A stretch of DNA of 64,000 nucleotides from Granulicella arctica (lineage in GTDB: Bacteria > Acidobacteriota > Terriglobia > Terriglobales > Acidobacteriaceae). A program made the translations under genes and the position numbers. The stretch lies in NCBI RefSeq assembly GCF_013410065.1, contig NZ_JACCCW010000002.1, positions 1,364,001 through 1,428,000 of the forward strand, in the 5' to 3' direction. Shown piece by piece: positions 1 to 8,348 of this stretch. The stretch's first letter is position 1; every line of letters starts with the position of its first letter. The notes beneath the pieces are model-generated. The model was given only the letters and a program-made list of their open reading frames with translations. It was not told where the DNA came from and made no database searches.

Positions 1-1124
1 CTTCGATTGGCGACTGGTTCCACGGCTTCATGCTAATCGTCTTCGGCGTCTGCCTCTTCACCTTTTTCAAGCAGAAGGACCATCTGAAGTCCGAAAATAA
101 GCTCGAATCGCTGGTCTCGCGCGAGTCGAGCTTTCTCTTCAATAACCTCATCCTGCTCGTAGCCTGCTTCACCGTCCTCTGGGGAACTCTCTTCCCTATC
201 ATCTCGGAGTACGTGCAGGGCTCTAAAGTCACCGTCGGCGCTCCATTCTACAACCGGGTTAATATCCCAATCGGCCTCTTCCTGCTCTTCCTTACCGGCA
301 TTGGTCCGTTGTTGGCATGGCGCTCCACGTCGCTGAAGTCTATTCGGCGGAACTTCGTTCTGCCCGGCAATGCAGTCGGGATCGCCTTTCTTGGTTTGAT
401 GTTCGGAGGAGACATTAAACCCTGGAAAGACGCAGACTCCTGGCAGGCCACCTTCTTTTCGCTCATAGCCTTCTCCCTTGCCGCCGGAGTCATCACCGCC
501 ATCACCGCTGAGTTTCTGCGCGGAGCCAATGTGCTGCGGACCCAGACTGGCAAGAACCTCCTCAGCTCAGTGATCCTGCTCGTCCGCCGCAACACCCGAC
601 GCTACGGCGGTTACATCATCCACTTCGGCATCGTTGTCATGTTCATCGGCATCGCCGGTGGCGCATTCAATCAGGCGAAGGAACAGGAGATGGGCTTCGG
701 CGATACCCTGCAGCTCGGCCCATACCGCCTCGTCTGCCAGAGCTTCACTCAGGACAGCAACGCTAACTTCGATACCGAATATGCCCTGCTCGATGTGTAC
801 AAGGGCAACAGCACGAAGATGATCACCCAGCTTTCGCCCGAGAAGCGCTTTTATCACGCAAGCGAGACCTATGCAACGATGGTAGCAAACCGCTCCACTC
901 TGGAAAATGATCTCTATGTCATCTATGAGGGCAAAAATCCCGATACCGACAAGCCGATCATCAAGGTCTTTATCAACCCCCTGATTGCGTGGATATGGAT
1001 CGGCGTCGGCATTGTCGTCATCGGCACGTTCGTCGCTTTGGTGCCGAATCTGGCTAAATCCGCAGCTACCTCACGCATCGTTCTGGACGTCCCTGCGGCA
1101 GAGGCCGAGGTCCATCATGCGTAA
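1..1124 (+). CDS. ccmF: CcmF/NrfE-type haem lyase subunit, C-terminal part (5' end outside window)
   Basis: This is the C-terminal part of a polytopic membrane protein of the CcmF/NrfE family, which passes haem to apocytochrome c on the outer face of the inner membrane. The frame is open to the left edge, in register with codons starting at position 3, so the ATG at 30 is internal and the N-terminal half with the tryptophan-rich haem-handling loop is missing. The stretch SRESSFLFNNLILL followed by several hydrophobic segments, and a last membrane segment near GVGIVVIGTFVALVP, fit the family. Its stop overlaps the start of ccmH by 8 bases, so the genes are co-transcribed and probably translationally coupled. 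The family call is secure; the exact length is unknown. Confidence 0.9.
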   Translation, partial: SIGDWFHGFMLIVFGVCLFTFFKQKDHLKSENKLESLVSRESSFLFNNLILLVACFTVLWGTLFPIISEYVQGSKVTVGAPFYNRVNIPIGLFLLFLTGIGPLLAWRSTSLKSIRRNFVLPGNAVGIAFLGLMFGGDIKPWKDADSWQATFFSLIAFSLAAGVITAITAEFLRGANVLRTQTGKNLLSSVILLVRRNTRRYGGYIIHFGIVVMFIGIAGGAFNQAKEQEMGFGDTLQLGPYRLVCQSFTQDSNANFDTEYALLDVYKGNSTKMITQLSPEKRFYHASETYATMVANRSTLENDLYVIYEGKNPDTDKPIIKVFINPLIAWIWIGVGIVVIGTFVALVPNLAKSAATSRIVLDVPAAEAEVHHA

Positions 1125-1599
1125 GCTTTTGCGCAGCCGATGGGCGCACGCTGCAATCGTCTGCTGCATCATGGTCGTAATGCTGGGCGCAGGCGACCCG
1201 TTATCTCGCTTCAACAAGCTCGGACACGAGATGATCTGCACCTGTAGTTGCGGGCAGATTCTGCTGGAGTGTAATCACGTCGGCTGCCCGGTCTCAGAGC
1301 CCATGATCGGCGAGCTGCGTGCACAGCTCGCCAGCGGTGGAACCGACACCTCAATTCTCAACTGGTTCGCCGCAAAGTATGGCGCGATCGTCCTGGCAGC
1401 ACCGATTCGTGGCGGCTTCGACAATGTAGCCTGGATCGCGCCGATAGCGGTCTTCTTCCTCGCAACAATCGGCACAGCTGTAATCGTTCGAGTGTGGAAG
1501 CTGCGCACTGTTCAGGGAGCGACGATAAAGCCTGCCGTACCGGGCAATCCCGCAGCAGACGCCCTGCGCGAGCGTATACGACGGGAGACGGAGTACTGA
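1117..1599 (+). CDS. ccmH: CcmH-type cytochrome c maturation thioredoxin-like protein
   Basis: 160 residues. CcmH reduces the apocytochrome c haem-binding cysteines and works with CcmF in the haem lyase complex. An N-terminal hydrophobic segment (about residues 10-25) is followed by MICTCSCGQ with Cys41, Cys43 and Cys45, then Cys52 and Cys57, the usual family stretch ending in AAKYGAIVLAAP, and a C-terminal membrane segment (IAPIAVFFLATIG). The canonical LRCxxC is replaced by CxCxC. I chose the ATG at 1117 because it overlaps the ccmF stop and gives the expected N-terminal anchor; a longer open frame upstream runs inside ccmF. The stop at 1597-1599 shares a base with the next start. Confidence 0.85.
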   Translation: MRKLLRSRWAHAAIVCCIMVVMLGAGDPLSRFNKLGHEMICTCSCGQILLECNHVGCPVSEPMIGELRAQLASGGTDTSILNWFAAKYGAIVLAAPIRGGFDNVAWIAPIAVFFLATIGTAVIVRVWKLRTVQGATIKPAVPGNPAADALRERIRRETEY

Positions 1600-1889
1600 T
1601 GGGAATCGCAGCAGGAGCCTTCATAACAATCTGCCTCTTTGTCTATATCTTCTGGCCGGATAAGAACCTATTCCGTCAGAAAGACAAGACCCGTGTGGAC
1701 TATCTGCGCGAGCGTAAGGACGTCATCTACGACAACCTCCGCGACCTGAACTTCGAGTATCTCGCCGGAAAGTATCCTGAGCAGGACTATGCCGACCAGC
1801 GTGCCGGTCTCGAAGACGAAGCCGCCCAGGTGATGGCCGAGATGGAAGCCCTCGGAGCACGCGGCGTGAGCGGACGAACAAAGGCTTAA
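1599..1889 (+). CDS. Small CcmI-like membrane protein of the ccm operon
   Basis: 96 residues. One N-terminal membrane segment (about residues 4-19, GAFITICLFVYIFWP) is followed by a charged, helical cytoplasmic-side region rich in Glu, Arg and Asp that resembles the N-terminal part of CcmI and of short ccm accessory proteins. The start ATG overlaps the ccmH stop in a TGATG junction, which indicates translational coupling. A role in holding or handing over apocytochrome c is inferred from position and from similarity to the CcmI N-terminus; no TPR domain is present. It could equally be annotated as a hypothetical c-type cytochrome biogenesis protein. Confidence 0.7.
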   Translation: MGIAAGAFITICLFVYIFWPDKNLFRQKDKTRVDYLRERKDVIYDNLRDLNFEYLAGKYPEQDYADQRAGLEDEAAQVMAEMEALGARGVSGRTKA

Positions 1890-1937
1890 CCGCCTGAAAC
1901 CACCCTCTCTATAACGTGATTGCAGTAGACTTGAGTA

Positions 1938-3290
1938 GTGATCTCTCGACTTCTCAAGCACTCCAGTTCCCTACGTTTTGCGGCCATATTCGTGGCCCTT
2001 TCCACGTCTGCCTTTGCAGCTTCCATTACGGGTACGGTCACCAATAAGACGACCAACAAGCCCGCCGCGGGTGATGACGTCGTCCTCATCCGCCTGGCCC
2101 AGGGCATGCAAGAGGCGACCCGTACCAAGACGGACTCTCACGGCCGCTTCACGCTCGATGTTCCCGAAGAAGGCCTGCACCTCGTGCGCGTGACGCACGA
2201 CAAGGCAAATTATTTTCGCCCCGCACCTCCAGGAACACAGTCGGTCGAGATCGAAGTCTACAACGCCGCTGCTCATGTAAACGGCATCTCCAGAGAGGCC
2301 GACATGATACGCATCGAGTCCGACCCAAGCGGGAACGGACTCCACATCGTCGAGAACTTCTTCGTAAAAAACGAGTCCACCCCTCCGATGACGCAATTCA
2401 GCGACCGGCCCTTTGAGTTTTATCTTCCCGCCGGCGCTGTGGTTGAGGGTTCGGCGGCACTTGCACCGGGCGGAATGCCAGTGCAGGCTGCTCCTGTCCC
2501 GCTTAGCGACGAGCCCAACCACTATGCATTCATCTTCCCCGTCCGTCCCGGTGAGACCCGCTTCCAGATCACCTACAAGCTGCCTTATAGCGGCAGCTTC
2601 AAATTTGCGCCTCGTCTCGTAGTACCTACAGACGCCTTCCTGGTCATGATGCCGAAGAGTATGAAGTTCGTAGGCGGTCAATCGACTTCGTTTTCACCGG
2701 TGACCGAAGAGACTGCTGCTCAGACCTTCGTCGCTCGCAACGTCCAGCCGTCCGAGCCGATCGAGTTCACCGTCTCAGGGACAGGTCAGATGCCGCGCGA
2801 CGCAGGTGCGGGAGCAAGCAGTACAGCCAGCACAACCGATAGTCAGAACAGCGGAGCCCAACCGGCTCAAGGAACGGCAGCAACGGATACCCGACCCGGC
2901 GGAGGCCTTGGCAATCCTATCGATCCTGAAGGGACAAACGACCCCTGGGCGAAATACAAGTGGTGGATTCTCGGCGGACTCGGACTTGCACTCGCGGGGG
3001 GCGCAGGAATTTTACTGAAAAACTCGGCCCCGAATGATGCGGGAACAGCCACCTCGAATATGGCTGCCCTACCAGGGTCGGGGCCTAATACCCTACTTCA
3101 GACGCTCAAGGAGGAGTTGTTCGCCGTCGAGACAGACCGGCTTCAGGGCAAGCTCAGCGACGCGCAATACGCAGAATTGAAAGGCGCACTTGAGATCGTC
3201 CTTCGCCGCGCTCTAATCCGCGTCGAAGGTGCGGCTGGCGCGTCTAATCTTCAGGGTCCAGCTACCGCAACGGAGCCAGAGATCGGGTAA
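1938..3290 (+). CDS. Carboxypeptidase-regulatory-like domain membrane protein, ccm-linked
   Basis: 450 residues from a GTG start. A signal peptide (residues 1 to about 21, ending FAAS) leads into a beta-sandwich region typical of carboxypeptidase regulatory-like domains (ITGTVTNKTTNKPAAGDDVV, to about residue 95). A second extracytoplasmic region follows, then a low-complexity Ser/Ala/Gly linker (about 285-330), one membrane segment near residues 341-360 (WWILGGLGLALAGGAGILL) and a short charged C-terminal helix (LLQTLKEELFAVETDRLQ). It sits 48 bases after the CcmI-like gene and 6 bases before htpX. I infer an envelope role tied to cytochrome maturation or quality control; no enzymatic residues are recognisable. 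Confidence 0.7.
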   Translation: MISRLLKHSSSLRFAAIFVALSTSAFAASITGTVTNKTTNKPAAGDDVVLIRLAQGMQEATRTKTDSHGRFTLDVPEEGLHLVRVTHDKANYFRPAPPGTQSVEIEVYNAAAHVNGISREADMIRIESDPSGNGLHIVENFFVKNESTPPMTQFSDRPFEFYLPAGAVVEGSAALAPGGMPVQAAPVPLSDEPNHYAFIFPVRPGETRFQITYKLPYSGSFKFAPRLVVPTDAFLVMMPKSMKFVGGQSTSFSPVTEETAAQTFVARNVQPSEPIEFTVSGTGQMPRDAGAGASSTASTTDSQNSGAQPAQGTAATDTRPGGGLGNPIDPEGTNDPWAKYKWWILGGLGLALAGGAGILLKNSAPNDAGTATSNMAALPGSGPNTLLQTLKEELFAVETDRLQGKLSDAQYAELKGALEIVLRRALIRVEGAAGASNLQGPATATEPEIG

Positions 3291-3296
3291 AGCATC

Positions 3297-4151
3297 ATGA
3301 ATACCTTCAAATCGACACTGCTGCTTGCTACGCTGACTCTCTTCCTCATCTTTGTCGGGGACCGAGTCGGCGGCCAGAACGGAATGCTGCTCGCGCTGGT
3401 CCTCTCAGTAGCATTCAACTTCGGCAGTTACTTTTACTCGGACAAGCTGGCGCTGGCCATGTACCGTGCTCAGCCAGTCACACGCGCCGAGCTGCCCCGA
3501 GCCTACGAAGTCGTCGAACGGCTGACTGCGAAACAGGGCCTCCCCATGCCAAGGATCTACGTCCTGCCCACGGAGTCGCCAAACGCCTTCGCGACTGGGC
3601 GCAACCCGCAACATGCGTCGGTCGCAGTGACACATGGGATTCTCCAGCTTCTCGATGACGAAGAGTTGGAAGGCGTCTTGGCACATGAACTAGGCCATGT
3701 AAGAAATCGCGATATCCTCACCAGCTCTATCGCCGCTACTCTAGCCGGAGCAATCACCATGATTGCCCGCATGGGCTACTTTGCCTCGCTCTTTGGTGGC
3801 TATGGCGGTGGACGCGACAGCCGTGAGCGCGGTGGAGGCATGAGCGGACTCTTCATGATCATCCTCGCTCCCATCGCCGCCTCGCTCATCCAGCTAGCCA
3901 TCTCGCGTTCGCGAGAGTACGAAGCAGACGCAACCGGAGCAGCGCTTACCGGCAATCCTTATGCCCTCGCCCGAGCCCTGCAAAAGCTCGACAACTATTC
4001 GCGGCGCATCCCGATGCAGGCTTCGCCATCGACGGCCCACCTCTTCATTGTGGCTCCCCTGCTTGGCAGCGGCGGCTTCGGCAACCTGTTCTCCACACAC
4101 CCTCCCATCAAGGACCGGATCGAACGCCTCATCGGTCGGGACCACATCTAG
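3297..4151 (+). CDS. htpX: HtpX-type membrane zinc metalloprotease
   Basis: 284 residues, the usual length for HtpX, an inner-membrane M48 peptidase that degrades damaged membrane proteins. Two N-terminal membrane segments (about residues 7-22 and 30-47) precede the zinc site [10 protein letters not shown], with the HExxH histidines at residues 130 and 134. The third ligand is expected in [13 protein letters not shown] near residue 208. Two more hydrophobic stretches lie between them, separated by a glycine-rich loop ([15 protein letters not shown]). It starts 6 bases after the preceding gene and ends 2 bases before the next, so it is in the same operon. No heat-shock promoter was recognised in front of it. 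Confidence 0.92.
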   Translation: MNTFKSTLLLATLTLFLIFVGDRVGGQNGMLLALVLSVAFNFGSYFYSDKLALAMYRAQPVTRAELPRAYEVVERLTAKQGLPMPRIYVLPTESPNAFATGRNPQHASVAVTHGILQLLDDEELEGVLAHELGHVRNRDILTSSIAATLAGAITMIARMGYFASLFGGYGGGRDSRERGGGMSGLFMIILAPIAASLIQLAISRSREYEADATGAALTGNPYALARALQKLDNYSRRIPMQASPSTAHLFIVAPLLGSGGFGNLFSTHPPIKDRIERLIGRDHI

Positions 4152-4153
4152 CG

Positions 4154-4660
4154 ATGCACTTTCTTCTTCGCGCAGTGCGTCTCTTGACCATGGTGACATG
4201 GGTCGGCGGCCTCATGTTCTTCGCCTTCGTTCTGGCGCCGGTAGCCTTCCATATTCTGCCAAGCACTCATGAGGCAGGCCTCGTAGTCGGGGGCACTCTG
4301 ATCGTCCTGCATCGCATCGGCATGGCATGTGGAACGCTCTTCCTGCTTGCGACATCCATTCTCTGGCTGAGTCGCCGGGCCGACCGGCGTACAGGCTATC
4401 TCATCCAGCTAGCCCTCGTCGCCATCATGCTTTCCATTACCGCGTATCTACAAAACAGCGTGCTACCCAGGATGGAGCGCGACCGCGTCCAAGCGGGTGG
4501 CGATATCGATGCTACGCCGACGGACGATCCAGCGCGGCGAGACTTCGAACGGCTCCATCCGCTGTCGGAGCGGTTCGAAGGCGTCGCACTACTCGCCGGT
4601 CTCGGAATTGTTTTCCTGATGGCTACCCAGTCTGACGCGCCGGAGACGGTAAACTCGTAA
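4154..4660 (+). CDS. DUF4149-type four-helix membrane protein
   Basis: 168 residues with four predicted membrane helices: one near the N-terminus (LTMVTWVGGLMFFAFVLAPVA), one around residues 50-70, one around 80-98, and one near the C-terminus (ALLAGLGIVFLMATQ). The WVGG(L/M)xFxxFVxAP pattern in the first helix is typical of DUF4149 proteins, whose function is unknown. It starts 2 bases after the htpX stop and is probably the last gene of the ccm-htpX transcription unit. A conserved-looking soluble loop with RDFERLHPLSERFEG lies before the last helix. The fold call is good; the function is open. Confidence 0.75.
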   Translation: MHFLLRAVRLLTMVTWVGGLMFFAFVLAPVAFHILPSTHEAGLVVGGTLIVLHRIGMACGTLFLLATSILWLSRRADRRTGYLIQLALVAIMLSITAYLQNSVLPRMERDRVQAGGDIDATPTDDPARRDFERLHPLSERFEGVALLAGLGIVFLMATQSDAPETVNS

Positions 4661-4760
4661 AGACATGGAAACAAAGCCATCTGCCTGCCACAGCTGATGA
4701 TGATAAGGATTGCCTCATGCACAACGGCGACGTGTTGCAGATTCGCCCCAACGAGGCACA

Positions 4761-5489
4761 GTGAGCGCGTTGGGAGCCAACTTCTGGCTGAGTCTCGCCT
4801 TGGGACTCGGTGCTGGCCTTGCTGACTATCTAGGCGGCTTCCTTTTAGTCAGGAGGTCGCCGTCGGCCCGCGCCCTGCGATATTTCGTTGCGCTGGGCTC
4901 AGGATTCATGCTAGCAGCATCCCTTTTGGAGATGGTCCCAGAAGGACTGCACGTCAACCCCAAATGGGCTCCGGTTCTCATTCTGCTGGGCTATTGCGGG
5001 GTACATCTGCTGGAACATACCCTCGTTCCTCACTTCCACTTCGGCGAAGAGACGCATCATCACAATGTGTCCGTAAAAACCAGCTACTCCGTGCTGTTGG
5101 GTCTCGCAACGCACACCTTCTTCGATGGCATCGCAATCGGATCTGGGTTCGTGCTGTCGGATTGGCTGGGATGGATCATCTTCATCGCCGTCTTTCTGCA
5201 CAAGATCCCCGAGGGCTTCACTGTTGCCAGCGTCATGCTGGCTGGCGGTCAAAGCAGGCGCGCTGCCCTCAATTCGGCGCTATTTCTCGGTGCAACGACT
5301 GTGCTGGGCGTTCTTGTCATTAGCCTTGTACCACGCCTTGTCTCAGCGGGATTGCCGCTCTCCGCAGGAGTGACTATATACGTTGCAGCAACGGATCTAG
5401 TACCCGAAGTAAATCGCGAGCCAGGCATACGCATGGCCCTTGTCTTCTTTGCCGGGGTGGTTATCTTCTTCCTGTTACGCCTGTTGTAA
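4761..5489 (+). CDS. ZIP family divalent metal transporter
   Basis: 242 residues. The ZIP family moves Zn2+, Fe2+ or similar ions into the cytoplasm. The two signature metal-site helices are visible: HTFFDGIAIG (helix 4) and HKIPEGFTVA (helix 5), preceded by a histidine-rich loop (HTLVPHFHFGEETHHHN) typical of the variable metal-sensing loop. The last helix ends the protein at RLL. I chose the GTG at 4761 because it begins directly before the first membrane segment and has a cgagg stretch upstream; a TTG at 4710 would add 17 basic residues. It lies 100 bases after the DUF4149 gene and converges with the following gene. Confidence 0.85.
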   Translation: MSALGANFWLSLALGLGAGLADYLGGFLLVRRSPSARALRYFVALGSGFMLAASLLEMVPEGLHVNPKWAPVLILLGYCGVHLLEHTLVPHFHFGEETHHHNVSVKTSYSVLLGLATHTFFDGIAIGSGFVLSDWLGWIIFIAVFLHKIPEGFTVASVMLAGGQSRRAALNSALFLGATTVLGVLVISLVPRLVSAGLPLSAGVTIYVAATDLVPEVNREPGIRMALVFFAGVVIFFLLRLL

Positions 5490-5505
5490 GCGAACTAAAA
5501 GCCGT

Positions 5506-6138
5506 CTATCGTGCCAACTTCATTTGGCCAGCTTTGGACGAGAGTATCTTCCGAATCATCCGCCCAGTTGCACCCGCAGGCATGGCAATGCCAATAGTCT
5601 CTCTCGATCGGAATAGGAGCGGAAAGCCGAACAGCAGAATCGAGGTCGCACCCACCTTGGCATCCGTACTCTCGAAACTAACATCGAGCGACTGACACCG
5701 TGGACAATGTGGCTGCTCGTAATCCGGCTCCCCTGCTACCGCGATGCTCTTCGGAATCGGCTGAGTGAGCAGCGCCTCTGCCGCCTGCACATCCTTATCC
5801 GCTACCTGTAAGCGAATCCCACCCATCAGATTCGACCACAACCAGTCCATGCGAATAGTGTTTTCATCGCGGAGATAGCAGGAAATACCCGCCGATTCGA
5901 GAACACTCCGAGCCAGCAACGCCTCAGCCTGATCACGATACTGACGGATAGTGCTCACACTCTCGAACGCCGCAACCAAAGGTTCTTCTTCAATCAGCGG
6001 CGCTTCCATCGACCGTCGCTTGAACTCTGCCCGGACCAGACCCTGCGCCTCATCCGTCAGCGAATGATACTGCGCGCCCAAGTGGCTCAGTTCATCATCC
6101 GTCATCTGCGTCAATCGACGTTCAAGGTCGTTGGCCAT
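5506..6138 (-). CDS. DUF2007-domain protein with C-terminal CxxC
   Basis: 210 residues. The central part (about residues 60-135, VAAFESVSTIRQYRDQAEA, then GGIRLQVADKDVQAAEALL) matches the DUF2007 (putative signal-transducing, GlnB-like fold) pattern. A short C-terminal part has one CPRC pair and a hydrophobic stretch (ATSILLFGFPLLF) that may be membrane-associated. The N-terminal 55 residues are helical and charged. The ATG at 6138 is preferred over an in-frame TTG three codons earlier. It is convergent with the ZIP gene (16 bases between stops) and 16 bases downstream of the FAH-family gene on the same strand, so it may be read through from the fucose cluster. Function unknown. Confidence 0.7.
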   Translation of the reverse strand: MANDLERRLTQMTDDELSHLGAQYHSLTDEAQGLVRAEFKRRSMEAPLIEEEPLVAAFESVSTIRQYRDQAEALLARSVLESAGISCYLRDENTIRMDWLWSNLMGGIRLQVADKDVQAAEALLTQPIPKSIAVAGEPDYEQPHCPRCQSLDVSFESTDAKVGATSILLFGFPLLFRSRETIGIAMPAGATGRMIRKILSSKAGQMKLAR

Positions 6139-6154
6139 AGAAGCCAATTATGGA

Positions 6155-7006
6155 CTATTCGTCCACCGTTCGGTTGCGAAGCTCACCAAGCCCAGCGATC
6201 GTGATGACGATCTCCTCGTTAGGCTTCAGCCATCGCTGCGGCGTGCGCCCCAGTCCAACGCCCTCCGGCGTCCCGGTGCTGATAATGTCTCCCGCCTCAA
6301 GCGGCGTCGTACTCGAGAGGTACTCGATCAGCGCAGGAATTTTGAAGATCAAGTCGCGCGTGTTCGCATTCTGAAGCGTCTCACCATCAATCGTAAGGCT
6401 GATGTCCAGCGAGTGAGGGTCGGCGACCTCGTCCACGGTTGTAATCGCAGGGCCAATCGGAGTGAAGCCCGGGAAGGACTTGCCCAGCGTCCACTGCGAC
6501 GTAGCAAGTTGGATATCGCGGGCACTCACATCGTTCACGATAGTGTAGCCAAAGACATGCTCCATCGCTGACGCCGCAGAGATCTGGTACCCAGACTTGC
6601 CAATGACAAAGCCAAGCTCAGCCTCATAATCAGGCTGCGTGCTAATCTTCGGCAGCACGATAGGAGCATCGGGACCGACAACGGAGCTCGACAACTTCAG
6701 GAATACCGTTGGAACCTTTTGCACAGCCATCTTCGATTCCGCGGCGTGGCTCTGATAGTTCAACCCGATGCCGAAGATCCGGGGCGGGCGTGGAATCGGC
6801 GCATGCAGCGTCACCTCAGCAAGCGACAACCGAGGCCCCGTGGCAACCGCCGTCTTTGCGCCTTCAAGGCCCTTCGCCCCATCTTCGATGAGAGCAAGCA
6901 GCGAGCGATAACCCAATCCCGAAAGATCAACGACCTCGTTCTGATTGATAAGAATACCGGGTGTCTGAACAAGATTGGAGGCGGAGGTAAACGTGACAAA
7001 CTTCAT
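6155..7006 (-). CDS. FAH-family hydrolase, probable 2,4-diketo-3-deoxy-L-fuconate hydrolase
   Basis: 283 residues of the fumarylacetoacetate hydrolase superfamily. Visible motifs are GIGLNYQSHAAES, YEAELGFVIGK (metal-binding Glu pair) and NDVSARDIQ (metal-binding Asp), ending in GDIISTGTPEGVG. In the Xanthomonas-type L-fucose pathway such an enzyme splits 2,4-diketo-3-deoxy-L-fuconate into pyruvate and L-lactate. The specific substrate is inferred from the two upstream genes; the family also contains ureidoglycolate lyase and other acylpyruvases. The ATG at 7006 overlaps the stop of the dehydratase gene in an ATGA junction, which I used to choose the start over ATG codons at 7021 and further upstream. 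Confidence 0.82.
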   Translation of the reverse strand: MKFVTFTSASNLVQTPGILINQNEVVDLSGLGYRSLLALIEDGAKGLEGAKTAVATGPRLSLAEVTLHAPIPRPPRIFGIGLNYQSHAAESKMAVQKVPTVFLKLSSSVVGPDAPIVLPKISTQPDYEAELGFVIGKSGYQISAASAMEHVFGYTIVNDVSARDIQLATSQWTLGKSFPGFTPIGPAITTVDEVADPHSLDISLTIDGETLQNANTRDLIFKIPALIEYLSSTTPLEAGDIISTGTPEGVGLGRTPQRWLKPNEEIVITIAGLGELRNRTVDE

Positions 7007-8322
7007 GCGTGTTGGCTCCATGCTTCGCCCTTTGGATAGGCAAAACGAGTTAGGGATTCTTTCCAAATTTCAATGCTATAGCCGGGACGCGTCGGAAGTT
7101 GATAGCGACCATTACGAATAACCACAGGGTCAAGAAAATGCTCGTGGAGGTGATCGACGAATTCGATCACACGGTTCTCCATTGAGGTCGATACCGAAAG
7201 GAAGTCAAAAGCCGAAAGATGCTGCACATACTCACATAACCCTACTCCACCCGCGTGCGGACAGACCGGAATATCGAACTTCGCCGCCAGCAGCAGGATA
7301 GCCAGGTTCTCATTGACACCCGCGACGCGACAGCTATCGAGCTGTAGTACATCGATAGCTTCAGCTTGTAACAGTTGCTTGAAGATGATGCGGTTCTGTA
7401 CATGCTCGCCCGTCGCAATGCGGACCGGCTTTGCCTCGCGACGGATGCGAGCGTGGCCAAGAATATCATCGGGACTGGTCGGCTCCTCCATCCACCATGG
7501 GTCAAGCTCCGCGAGTTGGCGGGTGCGCTCGATAGCCTCCCGTACTCCCCACTTCTGATTCGCATCGACCATCAACTTGTGGGTCCAGCCAATCTCTTCG
7601 CGCACAATGTGACCACGTCGCAGATCATCGACTGGATCGCCGCCGACCTTCAGCTTGAAATACGTCCACCCTTCGGCTAGCGCCTCCTTGCATAAGCGGC
7701 GAATTTTCTCTTCGCTGTAGCCAAACCATCCCACCGAAGTCGTGTACGCTGGGTAACCCTGCTTCTGTAGAAGCGCAAGCCGATCCGCATAGCCCACACG
7801 CCGCGCCATCAGCAAATCCAGTGCTTCCGGCTCAGAGATTGCATCGTCAATGTAGCGAAAGTCTACAGCCTGCAATAGTCGCGCTGGCTCCATCTCGGCT
7901 AGCAACTGCCACAACGGCCTGCCTTCGACCCGCGCATACAGGTCCCACACTGCGTTGATCAGAGCTCCGGTAGCGAGATGGATCACTCCCTTCTCCGGCC
8001 CCAGCCAACGGAACTGCGTGTCATCGGTGAGCTGCCGCACAAATGCACGTAGGTCGTCCGTGATGGAGGACAGCGTTCGATTGACCACATACCGCGTCAG
8101 GTACTCAAGTGCTTGGACGACCAAGTCCGTGCCCCGGCCCAACGTAAACGTCAAACCATGACCTTCGAATCCGGAGTTCGTCTCCAGGATGCAGTACGCA
8201 GCAGAGTAATCGGGATCCTTGTTCACCGCATCGGAGCCGATATGCTCGCGCGAGGTAGGAAAGCGGAGATCAATAACGCGAACAGCTGTAATCTGAATCT
8301 CGTTCAATGTGGGTGCTCCCAT
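7003..8322 (-). CDS. fucD: L-fuconate dehydratase (enolase superfamily)
   Basis: 439 residues. The enzyme removes water from L-fuconate to give 2-keto-3-deoxy-L-fuconate. Enolase-superfamily landmarks appear in order: the KLK base motif (YFKLKVGGD), metal ligands in MVDANQKWG, WMEEPTSPDD and ATGEHVQNR, and the acid/base histidine region CPHAGGVGLCEYVQHL. The N-terminal capping domain (ITAVRVIDLRFPTSREHIGS, then DYSAAYCILETNSG) is the one typical of L-fuconate dehydratases. I start at the ATG at 8322; an in-frame upstream codon at 8364 would overlap the SDR gene. The 4-base overlap with the FAH gene and 26-base gap to the SDR gene indicate an operon. Confidence 0.88.
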   Translation of the reverse strand: MGAPTLNEIQITAVRVIDLRFPTSREHIGSDAVNKDPDYSAAYCILETNSGFEGHGLTFTLGRGTDLVVQALEYLTRYVVNRTLSSITDDLRAFVRQLTDDTQFRWLGPEKGVIHLATGALINAVWDLYARVEGRPLWQLLAEMEPARLLQAVDFRYIDDAISEPEALDLLMARRVGYADRLALLQKQGYPAYTTSVGWFGYSEEKIRRLCKEALAEGWTYFKLKVGGDPVDDLRRGHIVREEIGWTHKLMVDANQKWGVREAIERTRQLAELDPWWMEEPTSPDDILGHARIRREAKPVRIATGEHVQNRIIFKQLLQAEAIDVLQLDSCRVAGVNENLAILLLAAKFDIPVCPHAGGVGLCEYVQHLSAFDFLSVSTSMENRVIEFVDHLHEHFLDPVVIRNGRYQLPTRPGYSIEIWKESLTRFAYPKGEAWSQHA

Positions 8323-8348
8323 TTCATAATCTGGCCAATCAAAAATCG

